Shown: positions 8,278 through 20,622, counted from the first letter of the stretch. The stretch: 64,000 bases of DNA from Kalaharituber pfeilii (GCA_015179045.1 WHUZ01000013.1:62001-126000), one strand, 5' to 3'. Translations and numbers: made by a program. The notes: generated from the letters alone by a model not told the origin.

Positions 8278-9921
8278 ATGCCCACTAGCGCCGGCCCCAA
8301 CCCGCTACGGCCCTACTACATCCCCCCCGCAAACGACTACCTCCTCGACTCCCTCCACTCCGCCTCAGACGCTTTCTCGCGGGCCTCTACAAGCTCCTCG
8401 TCCTCATCCGCCTCGTCCTCCGTCGCCTCCTCGGTATCCTCAGTATTTACATCCACTGCGCGGGACCTTCTTTCCGATCTCGATTACTCGGAGTACATCG
8501 ATGAGGACAATCCAACCCCAAAGGAGCTGGTAAGCAAGCTTGCGTACAAGGTTATGTACAAGTATTTTAGTCAAGCTGTGGGCCAGCCGTTTGAGGTCGC
8601 GGTGGTCAATCTCCAGTGCCAGTATCTACCGAAAAAGGCGTCGAAGAAGAAGTCGAAGAATATATTCGCGGGGGCGGAGGGGAATGGGAGTGGGGGCGGG
8701 AAAAGGGGGAGGAAGGGAGGGAGGTTTGGGGAGAAGAATGAGGATGATGATGATGTAGTACGTCTAACCATCCCCGTATTTCATTTACATTAACCTCAAT
8801 TGCTGAGGGATGGTAGGAGGTGTGGGGTGATAGAGACGAATTGTGCCATGGCTGACGAGGACTCTGCACTTAACTAGGCCTCTGTCTTCTCAGATGACTC
8901 GGAACCAGACTATTTCGCTTCCAATCTATCGGAGCCGGGCTCACCAAGCCTAGAAGCTACTTCATCCCACTCGCCCCGGCGGGTGACAGACCGAGCAGGC
9001 TATCCACTTGAGACACCTGACGTAGAGGAAGTTCGGCAGCCATGGGAGCTACATCTTCACAGGTCGAGTCATGTATGGGATATGCTGAAGGCATTGTGGA
9101 ATAAAGAAGGTGCCTGGGGGATATGGAAAGGTACCGCACTACTCGAGGCCTTCTCATAGGGTCACGGGATATTATATTGTATATATGCTAACCCCCCTCT
9201 CTCCCCCCTTTCCTCAACCAGGCCAAAACGCGAATTTCATTCACTGGGTCTTGGAATCCACTGTCAATTCCTGGACAAACTCCCTTCTCTCCGCCATCCT
9301 CTCCATTCCAGACCCGGCCATCGGCGACATCGCCGACTCCCCTAATCCCGCCCTCTCCATCGGCGTAGCCGTCGCCTCCTCCGTCATCGCCGCTCTCGTC
9401 CTCTCCCCACTCGACATTGTCCGAACCCGACTAATGGTAACCCCTCCACCGAAACCACACCCCGCAACATCCTGCCGCAGCTCCGCGCCCTACCAAGTTG
9501 GACTTGCCCCCCATCGTTACTACTCCCTACTGCCTTGTACGCTAGCATTCCGACACTAATACTCACCTCGAGGCCACATATCATCCGGCACAAACTCGGC
9601 GTAGACCCGGAGCACTCGCCAAGCACGTACTCGTTTCTGTCCTTTTTCGGCAGCATGGCGTCGCGGTTCTTCCGGCTGCCGCTGGAGACGGTGCTGAGGA
9701 GGGGTCAGGTGGACGTTGCGAAGCCGGACAAGACGATAGTTCCTGTGGGAAGGTATGCGGGTGTATTTGGGACGATGTGGTTGATTGTGAAGGAGGAGGA
9801 GGGCGGCTGGGGGGGGTTGGAGGGCCTTTTTAGAGGGTGGAGAATGGAGTTTTGGCCGGAGTTGTGTTTGACCGTGTTGGGTGTTGTAGGGGTAGGGTCA
9901 AGTGGGGAGGAGGGGTTCTAA
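8278..9921 (+). CDS. UGO1: UGO1-like mitochondrial outer-membrane fusion protein (carrier family)
   Basis: Exons 8278-8757, 8878-9130 and 9222-9921. The N-terminus GPNPLRPYYIPPANDYLLD and TARDLLSDLDYSEYIDED is the fungal Ugo1 signature. Degenerate carrier motifs follow: QPFEVAVVNLQ in exon 1, SPLDIVRTRLM in exon 3 and LPLETVLRRG near the end, plus LFRGWRMEFWPE. Ugo1 links the fusion GTPases Fzo1 and Mgm1 in yeast. Around 9437-9480 the frame must shift by one base: before it reads RTRLMVTP, after it TETTPRNILPQLRALPSW, both matching the family. Either one C is missing near 9441-9445 (477 aa restored length) or a very short 44-nt GT-AG intron (9437-9480) is used (462 aa). Exon 1 carries a Lys/Gly-rich insert (KKASKKKSK). 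It is divergent from RRP15 and convergent with the WW gene. Confidence 0.85.
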
Positions 9922-11292
9922 TACGAAAAGAAAGGCTATAGAGAAATAGAGAATGGAAATGAAAATGGACCTTGAGCGAAAAGGAATGGGAAAAAAAATC
10001 AAAAAAACAATCTCCACTCTGGCTACTAGATCTGGATATAATTCGTAAAGATGGGCTTGGGAAGGCTAGCGGAGTTGGCAGAGTTGGGAGGGAGTAGAGG
10101 GACTTTAAGTGGGATGCATTACCCTGAAGTAATCACCCTTTTGTTCATACGTATCCGCAGGGTATGGTTTATTATGTATTGTAACGGCCTTTATGTTTTG
10201 GTTTTTTTTTTCATTTTTAACGATGGTCATATGAGATATGGTTTTTTTTTTCTTTAGGCCCCGCAAAATGAAAGAAATGAATATGCACAATGTTAGAAAA
10301 GTTGGTGGGATGGGTATGTACGGTGGTGCTTGACTTGAGTTGAAATGAGTAGCAGGAACAGTTTAGGGAACTAATGTCTAAATATGCCTAGGTAACCTGT
10401 GCATGAAGCTGGGCAATGGCTCAGCAGTTGACTTGGTTGGCCGGTTTACCCTGAACACCTAACCAACTCCTGTAATGTATCCATTTTATTTATTTTTTTA
10501 AATTCATTCGTAGGGATAAAAAAAAAAGAAAAAAGAAAAAATTAAAATCTAAACTTTACATACATATGTATCAAAAGGGACGGGGGGGGGGGGGGGAAGA
10601 AAAGAAATAAAGATAAACAAATAAAAACGCCCCTATATACCAAAGGGAAGGAACAGAACAAAACAAAACAAAACAAAGCAAGACAGAATCAATGGATACC
10701 ATGTCCAAACAATTACACTCAAAACAGAAAAAAATCGTAAAGGTTAGGAGACAATATATTAAAAGGTCCTTGATATTCTTTTTTCTTGAGTTGTGTCTCC
10801 AAGGTAAGGAAATGGCACGGTGGGGAAATACGCAAACTCAATCAGAGGAAGAATGTAACACTGGGGATGCGGAATGGCTCTTTTTGTTTTTTGTTTTTGT
10901 TTTTGTTTGATGAATCTTTCTTATTCCGGGAAACGTCATTTTGTGAGAACATACACTTGTATACAGAACGCGAAATAACAAAAAAAAAAAAAAAAAAAAA
11001 AAAATTCTCCCAGGGGGCACTCGGGAACGGATCAAAATCCAGCTAACCCCATGATCCCCATGTCTCAAAAACACCACCCAAAAAAGCCAAGAATCAACCG
11101 AGTGTGTATGTATATGTATGGTTTAACGTATGTGTCCGTACGTAAAAGTTCAAGTATAATGTATTCCCCCGGCCCCCCCGCCTCCCTTGTAGCCCCAGGT
11201 CTACCAAACCAGAGTTTCAAAAAAAAAAAAAAAAACCGGCGCCACCAATTCCGGGGTAGAGGTGATTGGGACACACATCCCCCATCCCATCC
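9922..11292. other. Convergent 3' intergenic region with simple repeats
   Basis: Lies between the 3' ends of UGO1 and the WW gene. Contains a G run (10582-10596), a CAAAA-type pentanucleotide repeat (about 10651-10680), a long A run (about 10980-11003) and another near 11220-11235. No gene supported. Confidence 0.5.
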
Positions 11293-12057
11293 TCAGTCCT
11301 TCAACCACGCTCTCCGCTTCTGCTCCTTCTTCTCCTTCCGCTTCTCTCTGAACGCCTTCAGCTCCTTCTTGCTTAGCCGCTTCATCTGCCGCTCGGCCTT
11401 GAGGCTCCGCCCATCGTGACTATTCGCCGCGGCGTCCACATCGAAATAAAACTCCATCTGTCTCCGGCTCTTGTTCTCGTCGTTGTATAGCTCCGGGTTC
11501 TTGTTCGCTTGCCATTTCCCGGTAAACCGGTTGAACACGCCGGTTGCTGTGTACGTGTTCGCGATCGACTCCGGCGTCACTGCCGACGGGTCTGTGATGC
11601 CGTGCATGAGCTGGTAGGCGGTAGGGGCATAGGCGTCATCAGCGCCTTCGGGCGGCGGCGAGGCTGAGGTCCCGGCGATGGAGGGTGGTATGACTGTCGC
11701 TTCCGGGACGCGAGGGTTCGTCCAGGTGGTCTCGCCGGTGTGGGTGTTGTAGAAGTAGTATGCTTGGTGTTGGTCGTCCCAGATGGCTTGCCACCCATCG
11801 TCTTCGGGGGAATCGCCTGGGGGAGGGCCTGGGAGTAAAGGGGGGTGTTGGTCGCCGGCGGCACTGCCGTCGTCTTCGGCATGGACTTCTCCTTCTTCCT
11901 TGTCGTCTTCGTCATCGCTGCGGCTGTCGTCGTCGTCGTCGTCGTCGTCGTCGTTGCTGTCGCTGTCGTAGTCGTCAGCGCCGGTGGTGCTGGTTCCATG
12001 CGATTGCTCCCGCGATGACCGTCTTTCGTCATCCTGTGTCCGTGCCCTCTCCCGCCT

Positions 12058-12097
<40 letters not shown>

Positions 12098-12315
12098 GAC
12101 GTGCTCTCGCGTAACCGCTTTGCGGGCTTCCTTCCATCCTCCACCTCCTCGTCCCCCTGTCCCGCTGCGGCGCTTCCACCCATCTCCTCCCGCGCACGTG
12201 TCTTGTTGTTTGCTGACACTTCTCCCGCCGGCACCAGCGTCGGCGTCACACCGCCGCCTCTATTCTCTCTCTCCTGCTCCTTCGCTACCACAACTGATTC
12301 CGTAGGCGACGCCAT
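11293..12315 (-). CDS. WW-domain protein, probably nuclear / spliceosome-associated
   Basis: Intronless, 340 aa from ATG at 12315 (MASPTESVVV). Residues about 60-155 are extremely acidic, with a (DE)n run and an Asp run followed by SRSDDEDDKEEGE. One WW domain at about 173-206 has both Trp and the Tyr block (GWQAIWDDQHQAYYFYN, then TTWTNP). After a spacer, a conserved-looking C-terminus reads FNRFTGKWQANKNPELY and MEFYFDVDAA, and ends in a very basic helix RLSKKELKAFREKRKEKKEQ. WW domains bind Pro-rich ligands. Acidic-plus-basic nuclear architecture suggests a pre-mRNA processing role, which is inference. The acidic runs come from DNA triplet/hexanucleotide repeats at 11930-11955 and 12058-12100. 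Confidence 0.75.
11930..12100. repeat. Coding triplet/hexanucleotide repeats in the WW gene
   Basis: Two pure tracts on the plus strand: (TCG)n near 11930-11955, coding Asp on minus, and (TCCTCG)n near 12058-12100, coding Asp-Glu. Being in frame, length change would alter the acidic region without a frameshift, so allelic length variation is expected. Confidence 0.7.
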
Positions 12316-12830
12316 TATCAAGTGCACAGCCTCAGGTCAAGTGTCTGGCGTCCAAAGCCGCAGACAAAGCTGTTTCCCTCAAGACAATTCCCTTCTCTGC
12401 CAGAAGTAATTAGACCGATTTTCAGTCCGCCGTCCCAAAGGCGCAATTATATCGCCGTTTCTTCAAAATTCCGCTGTTTATAGAGTTCCGTATACATATA
12501 CGTCGTAAGCTCTTTCGCTTCAAGCAACGAACTCGCCGTTTGATGTCAATGAAATTACGGAGGAAGTAATTTGTGTATTGAGGCGGCGCTCGAAGTCCGC
12601 TCCATCCAATGCTCAGTTTAATGACCACTGCCTTACATAATAATGGAAATAAACACTGATTATGTAATTGTTTACTGCCAAGACTTCCCCAAGCGTCTCA
12701 CACACTTTTTTTGCATATCATCCAATTCGTTCCACCATCTCAACCCTCCGTCCCATTTCTTATCCCAAATTTCCACGATACCACTCCCAACAACCCACCC
12801 AATTAAAAGCACATCCTTGCTGCAAGCAAA
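12316..12830. promoter_or_regulatory. Shared divergent promoter region, WW gene / NOP10
   Basis: 515 bp between divergent ATGs. The NOP10-proximal 130 bp is C/T-rich on the coding strand (for example CTCAACCCTCCGTCCC and CAACAACCCACCC), a leader style common for translation-related genes in filamentous fungi. No other motif could be supported. Confidence 0.4.
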
Positions 12831-13441
12831 ATGCATCTCATGTACACCATCGGCCCTGATGGCAAACGAAGATATACACTCAAGAAGATCACCGCTGACG
12901 GCAAGCGAACAATGTCGGCACACCCTGCCAGGTTCTCACCGGACGACAAGTTCTCTAGGTAAATCCTCCTCTTTTCCATACAGTGCCCCCACCTGCCCCC
13001 CTTTTTATCAATTCCCGGCATCGGAGTCCCCTGTCTGGAAATGGTAAACAGGGAGCCAAGCCAGCGACATTTGCATTTCCAAATGATGAGCACATGTGAA
13101 GCGTTCCTACTCCCTCCCACTAGCAACAGTGGGGAGGGTAATCTGAGGACTCAACGCATAAAAAATATCCAATTGTTCCTTCTGAAAAGGGGATGCCTTT
13201 GTCAATTGCTTTTTTATTGCAATTAGCACTCAATATGCACCTCTAGGGGTCTTGTGCAATGAGCAGGAGGCAGGTTAGGCTAACCACGGTTTCGAAATCA
13301 CAGGATGAGAGTCACGCTGAAGAAGCGCCATGGTGTGTTGTTGACCCAATTGCGTATGTATATCCATGCCAGTTTGATGGTTGAAGAGATAAAGATTGCC
13401 TAGCTAACTTTGGAGAATCCACAGCGCAAAAAGAATGGTAA
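12831..13441 (+). CDS. NOP10: H/ACA snoRNP subunit NOP10
   Basis: Three exons: 12831-12958, 13304-13353 and 13425-13441, giving 64 aa. The N-terminus [19 protein letters not shown], then [15 protein letters not shown] and [14 protein letters not shown], is diagnostic of Nop10, a protein of about 60 aa. Exon 1/2 junction: TCTAG^GTAAAT to TCACAG^G. Exon 2/3: TTGC^GTATGT to CCACAG^CG with a perfect branch site GCTAAC; the last exon codes only PQKEW. Nop10 joins Cbf5, Nhp2 and Gar1 in H/ACA particles that pseudouridylate rRNA and process 18S. An ORF caller would miss it because no exon exceeds 43 codons. Convergent with UBC7. Confidence 0.92.
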
Positions 13442-13909
13442 TCAGTGCCACGACCTGTTCACCTGTCCTAAATGCCCGCCATTAAATCCCACACATATCC
13501 GACCCTGTCCATCCATCCACCTAAGCAAAGCCAGTATCTCACCCTGCCCAACATTCTGCGAGTTGCGAATGCATGCGGGAGGTTGGGTGTGGAAGAGCCG
13601 TCTGTGCACGGATGCTTGCCACAAAGAAATTTTGCTCGTCTACTTTTCTCGTCCCGAGCTACATTTTTACTTCTTGTAACAAAAACTGTCTCCTGGCTCT
13701 ATTGATTTGAGAGAAAAATTCTTGCTCGTTTTGTGGGATATCTTTTGTTTCTCTCATTATATCGTTGTATATGTTCATTTTATCCGGCGTATCCTCTACC
13801 TTAACGATCATCAGAGATAAAAATAAATAAAACCACGTCCAACTCGTATATCAAGCCCTCCTCCACTCCTCCCTCACCTAAACCCAACCTATCCCATCCC
13901 CCACCCTAC
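13442..13909. other. Convergent 3' intergenic region, NOP10 / UBC7
   Basis: No supported gene. The region just before 13910 is C/T-rich on plus, consistent with a purine-rich 3' UTR of UBC7 on minus. Confidence 0.45.
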
Positions 13910-14496
13910 TTACTCCAGCCCCAACACCCCCCTCACGCACTTCTTCACCTCTTTCACATACCTCTCCCTATCCTCCCTCCACACCTTGGCCGCATCCACA
14001 TTCGCTCCACTCTCCTCATTTGGCTCCGCCAGCATGCTCATCACACTTATCAGGATCTTCTCCACCGACTGGATCGGGCTCCACCGCTCGCTCGCATGCT
14101 CGTACTGGTTCGGGTCGTCTCCCGGCGGATGCAGGATTGAGATACACACCGATCCATCCGCGTAGATGTTTGGGTGGAACATGCGGCACGTGAAGGTCAG
14201 CGAGGGCGGGGAGAGGGGGTAGTCCTTCGAAACGTTAGCTCCCGCGCCACAAAAAAAAAAGGGAAAAAGATATGTATGTTTTTTTTTCTCCAACTAATCT
14301 ATACCTTCGGAAACTTCATCACCGCGGGAAACACACCCCCTTCCCACGGCGTGCCCTCAGGCCCAGCAATTAGACAATCCCACTCGAACAAATTATCCTC
14401 GTCCGCCGGGCCCGCAGTGATCCCCTCCGGCGCGTCGTCGAGCAGCTGGCGGTACTCTTTGAGTAGGCGGCGGGTGGCGACGGTCGAGGATGACAT
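13910..14496 (-). CDS. UBC7: Ubiquitin-conjugating enzyme E2, Ubc7/UBE2G2 type
   Basis: Exons 14496-14305 and 14224-13910 with an 80-nt intron (GTATAG...CGAAG, branch site GCTAAC), 168 aa, close to the 165 aa of yeast Ubc7. The UBC fold is complete: [30 protein letters not shown] at 81-83 and catalytic Cys91 in [10 protein letters not shown]. The extended acidic loop after the Cys ([19 protein letters not shown]) separates the Ubc7/G2 group from most other E2s. Ubc7 works at the ER membrane with Cue1 and the Hrd1 or Doa10 ligases to tag misfolded proteins for ERAD. The junction FPK/DYP falls at a conserved position. The AAG acceptor is noncanonical but required. Confidence 0.92.
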
Positions 14497-15211
14497 CTGT
14501 TGTCTTTTTGTTTGTTTTTTTGTAGTTGTGGTGAGAAAACAACAATTGAAGGATGGATGGGAGGAAAATTGAGGTGTATGATGTATGGAGTATGCGTGGG
14601 TGGATTTGTGGAATTGTGGTGGAGAAAGTTAATTCGCTTGTTACTGTGATGTTGGATGTGACCTTGAGACGAAGGGATTTCCGAGATGACACGTGATGAT
14701 GCAAGCTGTCCCATTCCTGGGTTTGCGATACATATACCCAATGGTATGTATCTCATCTATTCAAAAAATGAAACATGCACAAGAAAAACAAACCTTTAAA
14801 CCGATAACATGGCGCAACTAAAAAAAACAATTATGTCGCACAAAGTAAATTCAATTTCTACAATAATTCCCTTCTATATCCATCTCTATTCAGCCAGCCA
14901 GCTAGCCAAACCCCAACCTATCCTTTCCTCCCTCCTATAACTCTCCTATAACTAATTCTGCATTGCACCAAAAAGGACTACATAGTTATATGATGGTTAC
15001 ATGCATGCATGTTTTTTGTAGATTACTTTAGTACTGGCGCATGTTTATCAAACACATATCCTCATCCATTGATTTAGGGAGAAAATAAAAATAAAGAAAA
15101 AAAAAAAACACAAAAGATATGTTGCATGCAAAGTGTCAAACAAGAATTTAGAGAAAGGCAAAACACTCTCCCTACCCCCACACACACGCTCGCATGAGAT
15201 AGTCCATCACT
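14497..15211. other. Intergenic, UBC7 promoter and URC4 3' flank
   Basis: Both flanking genes are on minus, so it holds the UBC7 promoter (side near 14500) and the URC4 terminator. A- and T-rich stretches only; no gene supported. Confidence 0.45.
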
Positions 15212-17036
15212 TTAAAACACTGTCCCATCCGATAAGATCATAATCGGCGGCTCCTTTGTGTTTGGTCGCGAGTACTCTGCAATCTCTCTTCCCCCCTGTA
15301 CGTATCACCCGTTAGCCTCAGTCCCAGCTTACCCCAGTCCCCCCAAATTATAACAGAATCCTTACCTTCCACGTCCCCGCCTCCAACATCTGCGCCAAAG
15401 TCAACGCCTGCTCCCCCTCGAAACCCAATGTCCTGTTCACCTCCAGCAGCAGCATATCCAGGAACCCTAATGTACATGCCCTCCACTCGACAATAACATC
15501 ATCGTCAGGCGTGAACATCGGCGCAACCTCTACACTCGGCTGCCCGACCTTCTTCGAATTCTGGTGATACGCCTCGATTCCCCGCTTCTCCTGCGCTTCC
15601 TTCAGGGTAAGGAGTCCCAAGTCAATCAGTAAACCACCGTTCCGGTACTCCGGGAGTCCAGTAAAGAGATGATCTCCTGCCCACACAATCCCCATGAGTT
15701 TATTCATGGGCACCATAAGCGAGTAAGCCAGCCACTGCGTCAACTTGTGGAAGCACACAATCCGTTCCCACCCAGGTGCAGGCGGCATGGACGAACATGG
15801 CCAAGCATCCCCAAGGGAAATCCCGTCAAACTGGGTCCTAGACGGGGGCCAAATAGGCGTCAGGCCGTCCATCAACGCATTCCAGAATGTTGGTACTGCA
15901 ACGACAGGTCCGCCATCGATAGCCTTAGTAGTAGGATGCTGAAGTAAGTAATCTGTCGTATAACCAATTAGTACTCACAACATAATTGAAGTGGTAGGGG
16001 TTTGCTACCCAGCATGTTCCCAGGACGTCCTGAACCAAAGTACTCCTTGTTATCCATAGCATCCCCCAGTTTTATCAAGAGGGACGCCCGCCCTTCAAGC
16101 CCGTCTATAGGGTTCTCAGGTGAGATCTGTAAACCATTGGCCAATGTTTCAACCGTCAATGCTTTCAATGCAGCGCCTATAGAATGAGATTACGAATTAG
16201 CACCTCCTACATCCTTCTAGAAATCCCTCAAGTCCTTGTAACTCACCGTTCACCTGTTCAGGTTGCTGGGGATTACTTGAAAACAACCCCGACCTAAACA
16301 TATCATAGCTTGCTACCGCCAAGCCCTCACTCCTGCGGTATATCTTGCCGTTGTCCTTTGCTTTGTACTGCCACTTTGTCCCCGCCCCCGCATCCAACAA
16401 GACCGACACTAAGAATAAGTCAATGAGCCTCTTTGTCTTTTCACAGACATCGAGAGAAGCAGGCCATGACTGAATCATTTGGTCTACTCGAGGGACTCCA
16501 CCAACTTCGAAATGTTGCCAGCGGCCATGGGGTGGAATGTTGTAGTCCGGCGCATAGTCTCGCTGTATTTAGAAGGGTATGTTAGTCCATGTATTCATAT
16601 CCTCGGCCAGACGCTCCATGATGGATTTTCCCTTCAATAACTTGAGATTACGTAGCCAGTAACGAACCTTGATGATGGATACTACATAATTAACAACATC
16701 CGGAAACTTCGACATGTCCACCTGGAAATTTGTTAATTTATCCTTCAACGCCGCCTCCAACACGTGCCTGCTCGTCTCCCTAACGGCATAGATACTCCTC
16801 AAGTACCCCGACGGATCCTGCCTTGGGTCCGGTGCTCGTGGTAGCTCAATTGGAGACGTAGACACAGGCATCGGAGGTAAGGTAGCCCAACCGCTTCCTG
16901 GGAGCGACATTTTTGTTGTTGAGGCTGGAGAGCGGAGTGAGCTCGATACTGAAGTCGTTGAGCCCTTGCGGTTGGACTTGCTGTCTGAGTTGACCGAGTT
17001 GGCACGCGACCCGGACTTCTTTGAGAATAGCCCCAT
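15212..17036 (-). CDS. URC4: Uracil catabolism protein 4 (DUF1688)
   Basis: Five exons: 17036-16668, 16562-16247, 16176-16009, 15952-15366 and 15295-15212, giving 507 aa. All four introns are GT-AG and keep frame. Diagnostic DUF1688 blocks appear in order: YLRSIYAVRETSRHVLEAAL, MSKFPDVVNYVVSIIK then RDYAPDYNIPPHGRWQHFEV, RLIDLFLVSVLLDAGAGTKW, PIDGLEGRASLLIKLGDAM, GISLGDAWPCSSM, LPEYRNGGLLIDLGLLTL, FTPDDDVIVEWRACT, and the strongly conserved end EYSRPNTKEPPIMILSDGTV-F. In Lachancea kluyveri URC4 is required for the URC uracil-degradation route; its exact reaction is not settled. Residues 1-60 are Ser-rich and probably disordered. No other URC gene is in the window. Confidence 0.92.
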
Positions 17037-20000
17037 GACTGAATGTACGACTAAGTAGTACTGCTGCTGCGTATCTCTATTCTAGCTACGTAGCTGCCTG
17101 AACGGTATATATTAATTCGCTGATTTCTCGCTAGGAGGTGGGACGCCGCAAACCAGCGGGCCAGCAAGAACGACAGGCGGCTTCCTGCTTGTTGGTTGGT
17201 TCAAACACTGAACACCAGAGCGTAACGAATCCTGTTCGAATGTGTATATCGTCTGATTGCTTGCCTCACTGAACGGAGCAGGACACTTCGAGCGGGAAGA
17301 GGAAGAGTACAAACTGTAGCCCTTTCGGAGTGGGCGATTTGTGGGGGGAACTGCTGCTGGCTGGCAAGCCTGGGGCTGCCTGATGCAACTGCGGGCTGGA
17401 CTGGGAGCTGGACTGGACTACTGTTTGAGAATTGCGGCGTTTTCTCCTTGATCTGTGCTACGCCAGAGAGCAGAAAAGGCTGGATGGATGTCAAGGTCCA
17501 GACAGGAGGAGGACTCGGGAGGGTGGAATGAGGCGAAGAGCCATCTAATGTAGGGGGGAGGCAGGGACGCGGGGGAAGGGGGGAGGGGGGAGAGGGGGAA
17601 GGCCTCCACGGAGGGCTACTACTATCGCCGGGCTTTAGGCTACTAGTATAGGAGCGCAGTGCATTCCAAGGACACGGAACCAGGAGGCCTGGGTCGAATC
17701 GGACCCCGGGACGGTGTGAGTGCCTGCGCAGGCTCGCCAGTGCAGGTCGAGGGCTTTACTTGCTACAGCATGGGCGCAGCGAGATGGCGAAGATGTGGCA
17801 CCAGAGCCGTGTTGCCCGGTGACCTTGCTGCTGCCAGGCCTCGCTCCATTCCCCCCCGTGGGCCCTCCATGACTAAGGGTGACACAGTAACGCAATGCTA
17901 CGGCCGCAGGCAAATCCTCCAGGCAAGGAAATTGCGAGCGGGCATGGAATGCGGCGCACAAACAAATACGTACGGTGAGCGACAACGGATAAGGGGCATA
18001 ATGGGGTTAGGCATGTGACTCTAGGGTCGTAGGCGGACTCGCTGGACAGGCGTGGGCGGCCGCCACGAAGGGGGCGCTCCACAACCTTAAAAAAGTACCA
18101 CCGGTATCGCACAGGGTGATCAGTCATGTCAGACGAGCAAAGGCAGCAGGCAGGCAGTGGATGTCAGACCATCGGGCGCTGAGAGCTTTTCACCCTCCTC
18201 CTCCTCCCCCTCCCGGGCCGCACGGCGTACTAAACCACCAAGTGTCCTAGATCCCGTAGATAACCTTTGTTGGATGAGTGGTTCCGGCAGATTAGCCATC
18301 AAAATGTCGAATGTAATCAATCCATTTTAGAGTTCTCGATCTCATATTGCAATGTTATATATATATTGACACCAACCAGCTTTTATATTTGGTGCCAGTG
18401 GATGTTAACGCCGGCATCGACGCGTTCCCAAGTTTCGATCTCACTCACTGGGCTATCGATCATGCCTGCCAGTGCGCAGGAGCATGCATTGAGCACTTAT
18501 CACCTTCTATGTCCTTCATCCCCCAAGATTGCATTGACCACAGTAATAGCTCCTTCCCATTTGCCGAAAGCAGCTTTCGCCGTGTCCCCAATCGCTCCTT
18601 ATCGATCTCAAACCTCGGAAGGGTCCGGCTTTTCGCCATTGGCGTGGAGAAACCTCCAAGAAGCGCACTGGATAATTTCCAATCGGTCAATTGATAGTCG
18701 TCCCATTTGCGGGCATTTTGATCGAGGCGATTCAGTTTTGGGGCGCCTTCAGTGGCGTTGCGCACCCAATCTCATCCACCTGTGCACAGACACCTTGTAC
18801 GTGTTCCACAAGTGCCAGAGCATTCTGCTGCGAGTACCGACAGAAAAGGTTGCTGGAGGTCTCAGAGCACCAAGCCCCATTTCAAAAAGGGGAAAAATCT
18901 CAAAATCTCGATGGGACGACCCGGGTCTAGTGATGCGCACAAGGATATCCCATACAAAATGATGCGTTGTAACTGTGATGTCCTTCAGCTTCACTCCCAA
19001 CGAAACGAAAGCATGATGGTCGATTGATCCAACCGTGAAAAGATTAAAATAAGTGTGGCATAGTGATGGGGAAAAAGGCACCAATCTGCACCCCACGGCA
19101 ACACATCAACAGCTCCCCCGCAGACGCGACGTGAAGGGCTGGGGTGAGGGATTACCTGCAAGCAAGGATTAGACGCTGCAACGTGCACCGCAAAACCAGG
19201 ATAATAAACGGAGAAAGGAAAAACACAAGCAAACCCTGTATTCTCTGATAAGACAAATAATTTACTGAGAAAATTCAAAGTTATTAAAGAAGCAGGTGTG
19301 CAATTCTGTGAGGCCCGTTGGTATGGTAAATTGGCTTGGAACTTGTGGACCTGGCAGTTGGGCCCAGCAGCCAATCAATATGCTAGCTGATAAGGCCAGA
19401 TACCTTGAGAAGCATTTACCGACAATGCCTATGTGCCTGGAAAACCGCCGCCAATGCGCAATACAAGGTACAGCCTTGTGGCCCTGCCCTGTGCTCGGCC
19501 TCAAGTTGTTAAGGTTGCAGGGCCGATTCCTAGCGTGTGTCTTCCGATTTGCATACAGATCTAGGAACCAGTCATCAACCGATGCAATTTCATGCACGTC
19601 TTGATCATTCATGAACATCGTTCCCGCGAAAAGGAGACAAAAGGAAGGTCAGCAAGTCACTAAACAATTGCTTCCAAGCGAACACCTGTGAAATCCCGTT
19701 TATCCAAGTGAAAATAGACACATAAAATGGCACACGTACTGGCGTATTAATTACTTCTTCGCTGATCCCAGGCACCGTGAAACCAGATTATTGCGACGGT
19801 CCAGGGTTGTTCTGAACCCTGGTTTCTCACATGCATGCCGGTATTTACCCGGGGAGTCGCCGCCATACCCATGCACCGTCAAGAGCACATGTTTTATTTA
19901 CCAGACCTATCATATGTAGAGTACATAGGTTTGGTGGGTAGTGGTAACTGCCAACATCCGCGTGCAAATGTGTGATGACAAAGTGCATTCTGCCAGAATC

Positions 20001-20622
20001 GTAGCTGAATTTGGGTTGGAGATTTCACGCTATAAGCTGGAGGTGAGTTGGGAATATGATTGAGATACGACAAGAAAGCTTGCGGTGAGAAGAGACTCCT
20101 AGCATAAGAGTGTTAGTGACTCAACACATTGAACATAGGGACAGACACTAAACTCCACGGAAAGCACGCAACATCCTCGTTCAGTAATGGTGTCGTAGAT
20201 CTGGAATTCAATAAAGTCTCCTCCGACATAAAACATCACAATGCTCGGTTCTTCCACCAATACAGCAGAATCATTAACATAAAAACATAAGGTTCCATTG
20301 CGTATATCTAACGAAAGCAGAAACTGGGATGTACATTGAACCACACAACCGGAACGCCGTTCTTGCAAATCTGGGGTTCAGGCGACCAATCAAAATGCAT
20401 AAATTTTTGAACGGAAAAAAAGAAAGAAAGAAAGTAGTATGCATAATTAAACACCTGTAGCCTATTCCCAGATCAGTAGATCCCCGATCGGCTGCGTTGA
20501 TACTCGCTTAGTTTTATGGGTTCAATCGGGCCGATAATGAGGAAATGAAGAAAAAGATGTAAGCGGAGACATTCTGCGGACCTAACCGTCGCCAATTCTG
20601 GAACCTCAAGATGATCGTCTTT
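17037..20622. other. Large intergenic region without a supported gene
   Basis: 17.1-18.1 kb is GC-rich, 18.3-20.6 kb is not. The longest frame is 231 codons at 18267-18962 (+), overlapped by long minus-strand frames (18460-18765, 18749-19096). None shows a motif I recognise or a consistent splice set, so I do not call a gene. One strand of 18.3-19.1 kb could be an unannotated transcript. It also holds the 5' region of URC4 and the 3' region of the scramblase gene. Confidence 0.4.

Noticed and set aside
10051..10257. 68-codon plus frame after UGO1
   Set aside because: T-run-driven hydrophobic tail and no motif; it lies in the convergent 3' region.
11577..12305. Long Arg/Thr- and Arg/Pro-rich frames on both strands inside the WW gene
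   Set aside because: They are shadow frames created by the GAC/GAG repeats; the intronless WW-domain frame explains the region.
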